The notes beneath the pieces are model-generated. The model searched no databases. It had not been told where the DNA came from and worked only from the letters and a program-made list of their open reading frames with translations. Position numbers and translations under genes: made by a program. DNA of 64,000 bases from Sympetrum striolatum (lineage: Eukaryota > Arthropoda > Insecta > Odonata > Libellulidae), in NCBI GenBank assembly GCA_947579665.1, contig OX388344.1, forward strand, positions 13,014,346 to 13,078,345, given 5' to 3'. Below are positions 1-11,432 of the stretch, piece by piece (positions within the stretch are counted from its first letter, which is position 1; every line of letters begins with the position of its first letter).

Positions 1-796
1 TATCATCCCGAGTAATGAAGAGTCTACTGTACTGCCTTTTAATTGTCCAGAATGCTTAACAAAGGAACCAGTTCCTTTGGAATTGTCGCTAAACTCATCT
101 TGAGATGTGCCCTCCGATAACAGCCCTAAAATAATACAATCCTAATTTATGCAACTAATAATGATCATTTTACAAAAAACTATATAGATATTAACTTACG
201 TTTTCCCGATAGAGGCCTCGAGCTATTAGCGGACTGTGAAAATATTTTGAGGATGTCCATCTGTATCTTATGAAATCCAAACTAAACTCTCCTTCGAACT
301 GTTCACTGTGAATTTCTCAAATGCACTATTCACGAGCCTAGCTTTGCATTCACACCCTCAAAACAGTCACATGCAACAGATCTAACTGAGCGTTTTATCA
401 ACCTGTTTGTCTCTCAAACGTAATCTTAATCTCTGTTTTCAGGGTGTAAGTTTCGAATTACTTCTCGAATGTTCCCTTGTGTTTTTGCGAGGAGTAAACG
501 AATCAGCACTTTCGAATTCTTCTCATGGGAATCTTATCTAATGGTGTGAGTCATCTAACAAAAGGATATGGTTAAGAAGTGCATGCGTTGAACATTGTGT
601 GCGAAACATTCGTAGCGTCCCATTGATATCGATGTTGGCTCTAGGCCTGCTCTGCTACCAAAAACATCAACTTAGCTGTAATCGGAGTCATATTTACTGG
701 CATGCAAAGCTTTCGCTGAATTTATCAAGCAAATGATTGGGGTTTTGTACTCTTCAGCGGAAAAAAGCACAGAGCTAGTCATAGGACTTGAATCTT
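1..796. other. Single-copy-looking flank, no gene seen
   Basis: A+T-rich sequence with no motif shared with the repeat array that begins at about 4.35 kb. No ORF of useful length and no convincing exon was recognised. It could be intergenic or intronic. Confidence 0.5.
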
Positions 797-850
797 GGGG
801 GGGGGGGGTTTGAACCCCTAAACTTCCCCCCCTCGCTGCGCCACTTCTTG
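797..850 (-). repeat. G-run transposable-element-like remnant
   Basis: A run of 12 G is followed by TTTGAACCCC, a C-run and CTCGCTGCGCCACT. Read on the minus strand it is AGTGGCGCAGCGAG followed by G-runs. This layout resembles G-rich ends of dispersed invertebrate elements and also resembles the remnant near 1309-1357, so I infer a related TE fragment. No inverted terminus or target duplication could be paired with it, and the family is not identified. Confidence 0.35.
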
Positions 851-1308
851 GGTCTAATTGCAAAATACTCACCGCAAAACTTTCTTATGTCCATTTTGAA
901 GGGAAAACGAAAAAAAATCTGAATCCTTTGTGTTCTGCGGGCGATTGTCGGACGATACTCAAGGAAGTTTGAGAGAGAGGACATAATCGCATAACCTCGC
1001 GCTCTGATCCCATCGAGAGGCAGTTCTAACTACATTGTTCACCCTGAAACCGAACTTTTCTTCTTTTGGGAAGGAAGGGGCGAAGGAAAGGAGGGATGGC
1101 TGTTGACTCTGCTGCAAAGTATTGTTGAAATATTTGTGCTGCGCTGGAGGAATAAATGAATTTCCTACGAGGAAGTACTTTTCCCATCACTGGTGTTTAC
1201 ACGTGCCCACACTTGACTTTGTTTTGGGTCTAAATTCTTTTCAAATACGCTCCTGCCTAAAAATTGTTTCTACAACACATCCCGAACCAAAATACGAATG
1301 GGTCTCCA
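851..1308. other. Flank between the two G-run remnants
   Basis: No repeat-array motif and no supported gene. Short open frames here have no recognisable domain and run into the G-run remnants, so they are not called. Confidence 0.4.
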
Positions 1309-1357
1309 GGGGGGGGGGGCAGCTGCCCCCCCTTGCCCCCCCCTGGCGACGCCCATG
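1309..1357 (-). repeat. G-run/C-run palindromic TE-like remnant
   Basis: Eleven G, then CAGCTG, then a C-run form a near-perfect palindrome around CAGCTG. A second C-run and CTGGCGACGCCCATG follow. On the minus strand it begins CATGGGCGTCGCCAG then G-runs, parallel to the remnant at 797-850. I infer two decayed copies of one element end in the same orientation. The G-runs could also form quadruplexes. Confidence 0.35.
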
Positions 1358-1499
1358 AATGAATATATTATTCAATGTGAGCAGAGGTTGCTTCCCGGTG
1401 TAATCCGTCCAACTCGGTACAACACCGTCATTTGTCGTATCTTGTAATAATCCAAGGGCAGTCAGTAGGCAGAGATGGCAGCACTAATGCGTTAACTTT

Positions 1500-2527
1500 C
1501 ATCTTAGTATTGGTGTTCTGTGATTTTCATCTTGTGGAGTGAGTTGAGTTTCTTCAGCTAAGTTTTGTTGGCAGTTGAATTTAGTAACGGTTGGAAAATC
1601 TCGGCAATGTTTTGAAGTTGACAATAATAATTTAAAAAATATACCATGAGTTATATTGAGTTGAAAGCTGTATTATAACGGAAGCAGTGATTAACTTTCT
1701 GAATAAGCAGAATAGTAAGTAAATGTTGTAAGCTTTGCTTTACTGCAATGTACGTTCCAAACAGAATTCCACCTTGATATGATATATTATTCTTATTTTA
1801 CAGGAGAATCCATGTCAGCGTCCAATCATTTTTATCAAAGATTTTGGTAATTCCTCCTGAGACCTCTATTGTATGTATTATCTAATGTGAAGTCTCGGTT
1901 GGGTAAAATCTTGTACATTGACTTATCCAGGCTGCGAAGATGTTGTAAGTCTGGAGATTACATATTTGCTGTTGTTAGGCTCGGCTAGGAAGGGTAAGTG
2001 ACGCTTTTTACAGTCTTAAATAAGTGTTATATATTAATTAAGTTAACATTAGAGTTCGTTTACAAGAAACCTGCATTTCTGATTAATTTCTGATTAACAT
2101 TTTTTATGGTTGTGATTATTTACTTAACATACATAACTTTATTTCCTATATATGAATAAATTGTAGTCTTCTTAAAACTCCCTACAACTGTGATCAAAAG
2201 TTTTATTTGTCACTCATGTTTGATTGTATGCATTTTACTTAGCATGGGTAGTTTTGTGGTGAATCAAATTTTTAATGTTTCGGTTTCTGTTGTTTTCTTT
2301 AGAGCAAGACAAAGAGATGTGCCAGATATATGATTGATTGATTGCAGATAGATTGCTAGAATAAAGAAGCTCTTAAGGAAGGGAAAGAGATGAGTTGTTA
2401 GAAGGATTATCTTAAGAGAAAGTGTTCCACACTTCCACAAGAGGAATACCTATCTACAGCGACAAAAGCGAATAACATATGGAATTTTCCTCAAATGCTT
2501 CTTTCTGTTCGGCATTATGTGAATATT
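1500..2527 (+). ncRNA. Possible spliced non-coding or 5'-UTR exons
   Basis: Three blocks are bounded by good splice signals. A first exon ends at about 1714 before GTAAGT. An acceptor (TTATTTTACAG) ends at 1803, opening an exon to 1993 that closes with AAGG/GTAAGTG. A second pyrimidine-rich acceptor (TGTTTTCTTTAG) ends at 2302, opening an exon to 2527 before GTAAGTAT. Implied introns are 89 and 309 bp. The joined exons have no long ORF, so a lncRNA or untranslated leader is the most that can be proposed. The transcription start and later exons are not seen. Chance occurrence of such signals in 1 kb is quite possible. Confidence 0.22.
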
Positions 2528-4351
2528 GTAAGTATTGCGAGGCAGTTAAATCAATGATCTTTTGATTATAGTCGATTTTAATCTATTTTTAAGGCAGTAC
2601 TTGCACTATAGTTTCATTCATCATGTTCCCAGAATTTCCTATCCTACCATTTGTAGCATTTTTTTCATTCTCACCTTGGTAAAACTAGAAATTTACCCTC
2701 ACCTTTTATAAAACTAAGGGTATTGTCATTTATTAGGAGTCAGATTGTAAGAACATGAAATTTGTGATGGTTGAGTAGAAGTTACTTTTTTATAATTATT
2801 TTTTTTAAATGTGATGTACTTCCCTATAATTATCCACACAACATTTGAGGATATTACTCCCATGTAATTTTGACCATTGCTCAAATGCTAAAATATTTTG
2901 TCAGCCTTTATCGGTTATAGACGTAAATTAATCCAACAAAATACTATTTTTTTTCTTTTCATTACTCTTCACTATCGTAAACTTACTTAAAGCCGCCATG
3001 TGTTTTCACGTCTATTTTGACTATTAAAATCTATAATTAGTTTAGAGTATTGCATTGGTTGGTAGTTGAAGTTAAACACTATGATTATCCTTGCCATTAG
3101 CATCCCTCAGATCAGTTTATAAAAATTTACTTAAGATCTATGGGATTGTTATCATATGAGGTGAGATATTTTAACTCTATATGGATGATTTCTGTGTGAT
3201 TTCTATTCTCAGTTAAGGTGAAAATGTTTGTTTAGATTGATGGAACTACTTACACTTGTTGCAATTGTTTATTCTTTGTAATTTTGCCTTCCCAGATTTT
3301 TTAATTGCAATATTCGTTGTATGCTTGTACATTGTACGTGACTCTTGTATGCATTTCCTATTCCCTTTAACTGATTCATTTGATTTCATGACAGCTTAAA
3401 ATTATTTTGTTGGTTTGTGATTTGAATTGGAAATATTGGTTAATGGTAGTTAAGTGAGGTTTTTTAAAGATTCATCCCTAGGCGCCGTTCTTGCTGCTTT
3501 ATCACAGTTTTTTTCCCATGACTCGAGCTCAGAGCTGATAAAGAACGTCGGCTTATCAGCAGGCATCGGGATTTTTCAAACCGAAAGGTAAACAAAGGCG
3601 TGCAGTACGATTTGAAAAGTTATAAACAATTGCAATATACAACAATTTGATATCTCCGTCGTATCCTTCGTCTCAAGACTAGTACATGCGTCTTTTGATC
3701 TACGCTCTACGATGAAAATTAAGGTGTTCTATGTTTTCTATAGAAATTACCCGGTGACTTGTGGCAACGCTGCATTACCAGGAGATCCAGCCGCGGGGAT
3801 TTCAAGAATTTGAATATGGCAAATCTCCATTAAATCTAAATAATTACCTACAGTAATTAAAGAGTAAAAAATGCTCCACAAATCAGCAACCATAAAATCG
3901 TAAGGCCTTCGGCGGTATTGTGAAATTCATGTAGCACAAGGATTGCCCTTTTAATTCATGCGGTGAACTATCCTGGTGCTGTCATCGGACGTCCGATGTT
4001 CCTATCGTTATGTTCTTTTGTGGGTATAGGGGGAACCAGACCAAAGAAGCTAATATATTTTAGTTTTATTGTGTAATACATGATAATTACACAACTCTTA
4101 CAAATATTTTAGTTTCATTGTGCGATAAAATAAGAGGAAGAAAACTATGTATGCATTTTAAGATCTTTTTTGCTTCTATTGACAATGTTTTAATCCGTTT
4201 AGCAATAGTGAACTAAGAATTTTTTTCATTTGAAACAAGAGATCATTTTACCGCAGATATCCCGGTTAAATGATAGTGGTACGCATGAATGGAAAATATC
4301 ATCTCTGCTTAAGAAATGCATTTCATGAGGAATATTTTCTTTTTATATATT
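2528..4351. other. A+T-rich flank, no gene seen
   Basis: No array motif and no supported exon. An imperfect inverted repeat sits at about 3482-3560 (GCCGTTCTT...TTTATCAC against CTGATAAAGAACGTCGGC). A short direct repeat with core ATATTTTAGTTT occurs near 4050 and 4105. Neither is assigned a family. The repeat array begins abruptly at the end of this stretch. Confidence 0.45.
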
Positions 4352-4395
4352 GTCTATTATATATAGACGCTTCTCCGGATATACCTATATATATA
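4352..4395 (-). repeat. Array boundary linker
   Basis: The linker core GCTTCTCCGGA with TATTATATATAGAC and CCTATATATATA abuts the first block and marks where single-copy flank gives way to the array. Confidence 0.75.
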
Positions 4396-5320
4396 TACGA
4401 GTAAAATGTAGCTTGCATACTGCAAGCAGATTGGCAATATTAATTTCATATCGGCATCACATCGGGACAGTCCTAACAAGAATAAAAAAGGATTTAATTT
4501 TTTCTTAAAATTCGCTGAAATTTCATCGTCTGGCATCGAACCCGGGTCTTACTGGAAAACCTACTATGAAACACAATAGAAGATCACCATTTCTAACTAT
4601 GTGTGAAAATTCAAGCAGAAATATTGGCTACAACTGCCTCAAAAGACACTCTAATGTTCACGAATGTAAATGGCTCTCGGGACTCGAACCAAGGACGATC
4701 TTGAAAATTTAAAAGAAGTTTCTGAAAGATATTAATGATCTCAATCTATATGCCAAATTTCAAGTTTCTATATTATTGGGAAAGGTTTCAAAATAATTCC
4801 TAAAAATCGGATCAACTTCTGATTGCAGAGACACCTGGTGTCGAACCCAGGACACATTGATAGCTATGAATGCATAGTTTGATTTTTTAAGACTGGTTCT
4901 TCTATCATGCTAAGTTTTAAGTCGAAAGCATAACGGGAAGTACCTAAATTTTGTTTCCGTTATCTCCGTAAGAAATGCATTGAGGAATATAAATGTCCCT
5001 CTGGGATCGCACCAAGGACCATCAGCGAATATGTAAAATTCGATAATGATATATTTTAATGGTATCTAACCTCATACCTCATTTCAAGTTTCCATGCCAT
5101 TGGAAAAGGGTCCAAAAAAATCTTAAAAATCGCCACAATGCATTTTAAACGGCAGATTTTTGCATCGACCTAGCATCGAACCCAGGTTATTTTCCGTAAA
5201 ACTCATTTATGATGTTTTTTGATGATTCAAATTTTTCTGGCGGTTGTACGTTATGGCCAATACGTGGTAAAAATTTCGAGTCAATGACGCCAGTAGTTTA
5301 GCCTGTGAATTAGTATCCTA
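4396..5320 (-). repeat. Block 1, m6 truncated
   Basis: Hairpin end at left, type I end at right. Motifs m1-m5 lie near 4536, 4684, 4841, 5006 and 5175. The m4 motif has TCGCACC. About 150 bp carrying the m6 motif is missing: m5 tail sequence joins the last part of m6 at about 5220. Followed by CTGGGTAT repeats. Confidence 0.88.
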
Positions 5321-5382
5321 TCTGGGTATCTGGGTACCTGGGTATATACATGAATGAATCCGGAGAAGCATCTATATATATA
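5318..5382. repeat. CTGGGTAT microsatellite and linker
   Basis: Tandem TATCTGGG units follow the type I end, then ATGAATGAATCCGGAGAAGC (linker) and an AT run. The same octamer repeat recurs at the type I ends near 15978, 26376, 39318 and 46960. Confidence 0.75.
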
Positions 5383-6460
5383 TACGAGTAAAATGTAGCT
5401 TGCATACTGCAAGCAGATCGGCAACACTAATTTCATAACGGCATTATATCGGGACGGTCCCGGAAAGGAAAAAAAGGATTGAAAATATACTTAAAATTCG
5501 CTTCAATGTAATCGTCTGGCATCGAACCCGGGTCTTTTTGGTGAAATTACTATGCAGCTCATCAGAAGATCATCTTCTCTAAATACGTGTGAAAATTCAA
5601 ACAGAAATATTGGCTGCAACTGCCTCAAACGAAGACCTACTTTTCACGAATGTTAATAGCTCTCTGGATTCGAACCAAGGACGATCTAGGAAATATAAAA
5701 TATATTTTCGAAATGTATCTATATGTTCTATATATATGCCGAATTTCAAGTATTAATTTTATTGTGAAGGGGTTCAAAATAATTCTTAAAAATCGGATCA
5801 GTGACTGATTGTAGAGACGCCTGGTGTCAAACCCTGGACGTATTGGAAGCTGTAAATGCACAAAATGACTTGCTAGGACGTGATCTAATTTCATAGAAAG
5901 TTTGAAGTCGATATCATACCGGGAAGTACCTAAAATGTGTTTCCGTTATCCCCATAAGAAATGCATTGTGGAGTGCAAATGGCCCTCTGGGATCGAACCA
6001 AGGACCATAAGAGAATACAAAAAAATTGATTATGAAATATTTTTATGATTTCTAACCCCATGCCAAATTTCAAGTTTCCATGATTTCGGAAAGAGGTACA
6101 AAGAAAATCTTAAAAATCGCCACAATGCTTTTTAAACGGCCGATTTTTGCCCCGACCTAGCATTGAACCCAGGATATTTTCCGTGAAACTCATTTACGTT
6201 TTCAATAGATCATGTTCATATATATAGGCTCCTTGAGTTTTGATTCTCTACCTACCCGGAAAGTATTTTTTTTTAATTCCAGAAAATCAAAGCAATGCAT
6301 TTAAACGGGAAAAATCGGGACTTTGGGGCCCTCTGGAATCGAACCCATGACACTGAGGTTCAAAATCGCAATTTTTCTGGAGGTTTTACGTTATGGCCAA
6401 TATGTCGTAAAAAGTTCAAGCCATTGACGCTAGTGGTTTAGCCTGTGACTTTGTATCCTC
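5383..6460 (-). repeat. Block 2
   Basis: Complete six-monomer block, 1078 bp, type I end. Motifs m3 (TCAAACC) and m5 (ATTGAACCC) have lost the TCGA core. Nearly the same sequence as block 3 and block 18. Confidence 0.9.
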
Positions 6461-6485
6461 TCTCTCTATATATATATCTATTATA

Positions 6486-7565
6486 TACGAGTAAAATGTA
6501 GCTTGCATACTGCAAGCAGATCGACAACACTAATTTCATAACGGCATTATATCGGGACGGTCCCGGAAAGGAAAAAAAGGATTGAAAATATTCTTAAAAT
6601 TCGCTGCAATTTAATCGTTTTGCATCGAACCCGGGTATTTTTGGTGAAATTTCTATGCAGCACATCAGAAGATCATCTTCTCTAAATACGTGTGAAAATT
6701 CTAGCAGAAATATTGGCTGCAACTGCCTCAAACGAAGACCTACTTTTTACGAATGTTAATAGCTCTCTGGATTCGAACCAAGGAGGATCTAGGAAATATA
6801 AAATATGTTTCCGAAATGTATCTATAAGTTCTATATATATGCCGAATTTCAAGTTTTAATATTATTGGGAAGGGGTTCAAAATAATTCTTAAAAATCGGA
6901 TCAGTGACTGATTGTAGAGACGCCTGGTGTCGAACCCTGGACGTATTGGAAGCTGTAAATGCACAAAATGACTTGTCAGGACATGATCTAATTTCATACT
7001 AAGTTTGAAGTCGATATCATGCCGGGAAGTACCAAAAATGTGTTTCCGTTATCCCCATAAGAAATGCATCGTGGAGTGCAAATGGCCCTCTGGGATCGAA
7101 CCAAGGACCATCAGCGAATAGGTAAAATTTGATTATGAAATATATTTATGATTTCTAACCCCATGCCGGATTTCAAGTTTCCATGCATTCGGAAAGTTGT
7201 CCAAAAAAAATCTTAAAAATCGCCACAATGCATTTTAAACGGCCGATTTTTGCCCCGACCTAGCATCGAACCGAAGATATTTTCCGTAAAACTCATTTAT
7301 GTATTCGATAGATCATGTTCATATATATAGGCTCCTTGACTTTTGATTCTCTACCTACCCGGAAAGTATTTTTTTTTAATTCCCGAAAATGAAAGCAATG
7401 CATTTAAACGGGAAAAATCGGGACTTTGGGGCCCTCTGGAATCGAACCCATGACACTGAGTTTCAAAATCGCAATTTTTCTGGAGGTTATATGTTATGGC
7501 CAATATGTCGTAAAAATTTCAAGCCATTGACGCTAGTTGTTTAGCCTGTGAGTTTGTATCCTCTC
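6486..7565 (-). repeat. Block 3, near-duplicate of block 2
   Basis: Complete block with type I end, offset 1103 bp from block 2 and differing from it by scattered point changes. It shares the block 2/18 signatures: TATCGGGACGGTCCCGGAAA in m1 and an m2 motif followed by a short TATATAT insertion. Confidence 0.9.
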
Positions 7566-7620
7566 TATATATATATATATATATGATATATGAATGAATC
7601 CGGAGAAGCATCTATATATA
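7566..7620. repeat. AT microsatellite and linker
   Basis: An AT run, then ATGAATGAATCCGGAGAAGC and TATATATA before the next hairpin. Confidence 0.7.
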
Positions 7621-8768
7621 ACGAGTAAAATGTTGCTTGCATACTGCAAGCACATCGATAACAAAAGTTTTTTGTCGGCATCACATAGAGTGAGTCCTCA
7701 AAAGAAAAAAAATGGATGTAAAATATTCCTAATTTCCGCTGCAATTTATTCGTCTGGCATCGAACCCAGGTCTTCCCGGTCATACTTACTATGCAGCACC
7801 ATAGAAGATCACCATCTGTAACTATGTGTGAAAATTCAAGTAGAATAATTAACTGCTACTGCCTCAAACGACGTCCTACGTTTCCCTTATATTCCTTATG
7901 AGAGAAATGCTAATGTGCTCTGGCATCGAACCCAGGAATTGTACTGTGTTATCTAATTTTTTTTCTAAAACCAATTCTCTTCATACATCTTCCAGCCGAG
8001 TACGAACTTCCTATCATTTCGATAAGTTCATCAAAAAATAATGAAATACTAAACCAATGTATTTTAAACGGGGGACATATTTGCCGCCCGGCATCGAACC
8101 CGGATCTTTCTGGTAATACTTCCTATGCAACATAATAGAAGATCACTATCTCTAACTATATGTGAAAATTCGAGCAGAAATATTGGCTGAAACTGCCTCA
8201 AACGAGGACTTACTTTTCCCTTATATTCCTTATGAGAGAAATGTTAATGTGCTCTGGCATCGAACCCAGGAATAGTACGGGCTTAAGAATTTTTTTTCTT
8301 AAACCATTTCTTAATATATATCTTCTAGCAGAGCGAAAAGTTCCTTACATTCCGGTAAGTGCATGAAAAAAATTAATGAAAAACCATCCCCATGCAATTT
8401 AAATGCGGGATTTTTGCATCGAACCCAGGACGTTCTCATTAGCAATCATTAATGTTTATAATAGTTCTTGACCATATCTGTAACCTCCTAGGATTTTGAT
8501 TCTCTACCTGTCCGGGAAGTATTATTTTAAAAATTTTGAAAATCGCTACCATGTATCCTTATGGAGAAAATCGGGACTTTGGGGCCTTCTGGAATCGATC
8601 CCATGACACCGAGGTCCAATATCGGTCCATCCATCGGATTTTTCCTGGAGCCATGACAATGAGGTTCAAATTCGCAATTTTTCTGGCTGTTACACGTTAT
8701 GGCCAATACGTCGTAAAAATTTCATGTTAATGACGCTTGTAGTTTAGCCTGTAATTTTGTATCCTCTC
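7621..8768 (-). repeat. Block 4, N-class with duplicated m6 fragment
   Basis: The m1 variant begins CACATCGATAACAAAAG. Motifs of the CATCGAACCCAGG kind lie near 7760, 7925, 8096, 8257 and 8416, and m6 lies near 8594. After the m6 motif an m6 part of the type II lineage (ending TTTTTCCTGGAG) is followed by a second m6 part of the type I lineage, so the block looks like a join of two lineages. The end is type I. Confidence 0.87.
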
Positions 8769-8898
8769 TATCTATCTATATACATGAATGAATCCGGAGA
8801 AGCATCTATATATAATAGATATATATATAAGTATATCCGGAGAAGCGTCTATATATATATATGATATATGAATGAATCCGGAGAAGCATCTATATATA
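8769..8898. repeat. Triple linker repeat
   Basis: Three successive copies of the linker core TCCGGAGAAGC separated by TATATATAATAGATA runs. The middle copy is the TATCCGGAGAAGCGTC variant and the outer two are the GAATCCGGAGAAGCATC variant. Confidence 0.8.
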
Positions 8899-9930
8899 AC
8901 GAGTAAAATGTAGCTTGCATACTGCAAGCAGATCGACAACACTAATTTCATGTTGGCATCATATCGGAATGGTCCTCAAAAGAAAAAAAAGCATTGAAAA
9001 TATTCTTAAAATTCGCTGCAATTTAATCGTCTGGCATCGAACCCGGATCTTCCTGGTAAACTTACTATGCAGCACAACATAAAATAACCATCTCTTACTA
9101 TGTGTGGAAATTCAAGCAGAAAAATTGGCTACGACTGCCTCAAAAGACGTTTTAATTTTCACAAATGTAAATGGCTCTCTGGATTCTAACCAAGGACGAT
9201 CTTGGAAATCTAAAACTTGATTTTGAAATGTATCTATGATCTCTATCTACATGCCGAATTTCAAGTTTCTATATTGTTGGGAAAGGGTTCAAAATAATTA
9301 TTGAAAATCGGATGAGTTACTGATTGTAGAACACCTGGTGTCGAACCCAGGACACATTTATAGCTGTGAATACACTGTTTGATTTGCATGAACTTGATCT
9401 TTCTTTGTACAAAGTTTGAAGTCGATATCGTGCCGGGAAGTACCTAAAAAATGTTTCCGTTAGCTCCGTAAGAAATGCATTGAGGAATTTAAATGGCCTT
9501 CTGGGATCGAACCAAGGACCATCATGCCGAACTTCAAGTTTCCATGTCATCGGGAAAGGGGTCCAAAAAAAATCTTAAAAATCGCCACAATGTTAAATTT
9601 TAAACGGCCGATTTTTGCCTCGACCTATCATCGAACCCAGGATATTTTTCGTAAAACTCACTTATGTTTCCGATAGATCATGACCATATATATAGGCTCC
9701 TTGAGTTTTGATTCTCTACCTATCCGGAAAGTATTTTTTTTTTAATTCCCAAAAAACAAAGCAATGCATTTAAACGGGAAAAATCGGGACTTTGGGGCCT
9801 TCTGGAATCGAACCTATGACATTGAGATTCAAAATCACATTTTTTCTGGTGGTTACACGTTATGGCCAATACGCCGTAAAAATTTCAAGTCAATTACGCT
9901 TGTGGTTTTGGCTGTGAATTTGTATCCTAT
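8899..9930 (-). repeat. Block 5, short deletion after m4
   Basis: Six motifs, type I-like end. About 50 bp is missing between the m4 motif and m5 (GGACCATCATGCCGAA joins directly). The m2 motif has TTCTAACC. Confidence 0.87.
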
Positions 9931-10021
9931 CTATCTATATCCCTATCTATATATATGAATGAATCCGGAGAAGCATCTATATATAATAGATAGATAGACG
10001 CTTCTCCGGATATCTATTATA
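9931..10021. repeat. CTAT microsatellite and inverted linker pair
   Basis: CTAT repeats, one linker in the GAATCCGGAGAAGC sense, then one in the GCTTCTCCGGATAT sense. The two form an inverted pair around TATATAATAGATAG. Confidence 0.75.
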
Positions 10022-10125
10022 TACGAGTAAAATGTAGCTTGCATACTGCAAGCAGATCGACAACACTATTTTCAAGTTTTAAATTTCAAGTCGATGGCAC
10101 TTGTGGAACATGGTTAAACTTTTGA
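10022..10125 (-). repeat. Block 6, solo-end remnant without B-box-like motifs
   Basis: The hairpin end and its first 30 bp join directly to a type II end (GTGGAACATGG, TTTGATCCCCTAT). All six monomer motifs are absent. It is a natural miniature with both termini only, produced by internal deletion or by template switching. Confidence 0.85.
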
Positions 10126-10156
10126 TCCCCTATGAATGAGTGTATATATATATAGG

Positions 10157-11300
10157 TAAGAGTAAAATGTTGCTTGCATACTGCAAGCAGATCGACAACA
10201 CTATTTTCATGTCGGCATCATATCGGGACGGCCATCAAATGAAAAAAATGGATTGAAATTTTTCTTAAATTTCGCTGAAATTCCATCGTCTGGCATCGAA
10301 CCCGGCTCTATACTGTTGAACTTACTATGCAGCACAATAGAACATCGCCATCTCTAATTATGTGTGAAAATTCAAGCAGAAATATTGGCTACAACTGCCT
10401 CAAAAGACGTTCTCATTTTCACGAATTTAAATGGCTCTCTGGATTCGAACCAAGGACGATCTTGGGAATCTAAAAAATGTTTCTGAAATTTATTTATGAT
10501 CTCTATCTACATGCCGAATTTCAAGTTTCTATATTGTTGGGAAAGGGTTCAAAATAATTATTGAAAATCGGATCAGTTACTGATATTAGAGACGCCTGGT
10601 GTCGAACCCAGGACACATTGACAGCTGGGAATGCACAGTTTGATTTGTATACACTTGATTTTTCTTAGTGGTAAGTTTGAAGTCTTTATCGTGCCGGGAA
10701 GTACCTATAATTTGTTTCCGTTATCTCCGTAAGAAATGCATTGAGGAATTTTAATTACCCTCTGGGATCGAACCAAGGACCATCAGCGAATATGTAAAAT
10801 TTGATCCTGAAATTTATTATTGATCTCCAACTCCATGCCGAATTTCAAGTTTCCTTGGCATCGGGAAAGGGTCCAAAAAAAATCTTAAAAATCGGATTAA
10901 CTTCTGATTGCAGAGACGCCTGGTGTCGAACACAGGACACATTTTTAGCTGTGAATGCACAGTATGATTTATTAGGACTTCATCTTATTTCATTTAAAGT
11001 TTCAAGTCGATATCCTGCCGGGAAGTACCTAAAACTTTTTTCTTTTATCTCCATAAGAAATGCATTGAGGAATGTAAATGGCCCTCTGGGATCGAACCAA
11101 GGACCATCAGCGAATTTATAAAATTTGATTATTAAATATATTTATGATATCTAAACCCATGTCGAATTTCAAGTTTCCATGCCATCGGGAAAGGGTCTAA
11201 AAAAAATCTTAAAAATCGCCACAATGCATTTTAAACGGCCGATTTTTGAATCGACCTAGCATCGAACCATGGATATTTTCAGTAAAACTCATTTATGTCA
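10157..11300 (-). repeat. Block 7, m3-m4 duplicated and m6 lost
   Basis: Motif order is m1, m2, m3, m4, m3', m4', m5 (near 10297, 10444, 10601, 10767, 10926, 11092, 11262). The first m5 region switches to m3 within the A-run/AAAATCGGAT stretch near 10878, where the two monomers are homologous. The block is cut in the m5 tail at about 11298 and abuts linker repeats. Confidence 0.87.
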
Positions 11301-11432
11301 TCCGGAGAAGCATCTATATCTATTATATATAGATGCTTCTCCGGATTCATTCATCTATTATATATAGATGCTTCTCCGGATTCATTCATATCTATTATAT
11401 ATAGATGCTTCTCCGGGTTCATTCATATATCA
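11299..11432. repeat. Four-copy linker cluster
   Basis: One linker in the TCCGGAGAAGC sense faces three tandem copies in the GCTTCTCCGG sense, each with TATTATATATAGATG. The first pair makes a long AT-rich hairpin. Confidence 0.8.

Noticed and set aside
1122..1358. 78-codon ORF ending in a proline-rich stretch
   Set aside because: The proline run is the translation of a C-run in a TE-like remnant. No start context or domain supports it.
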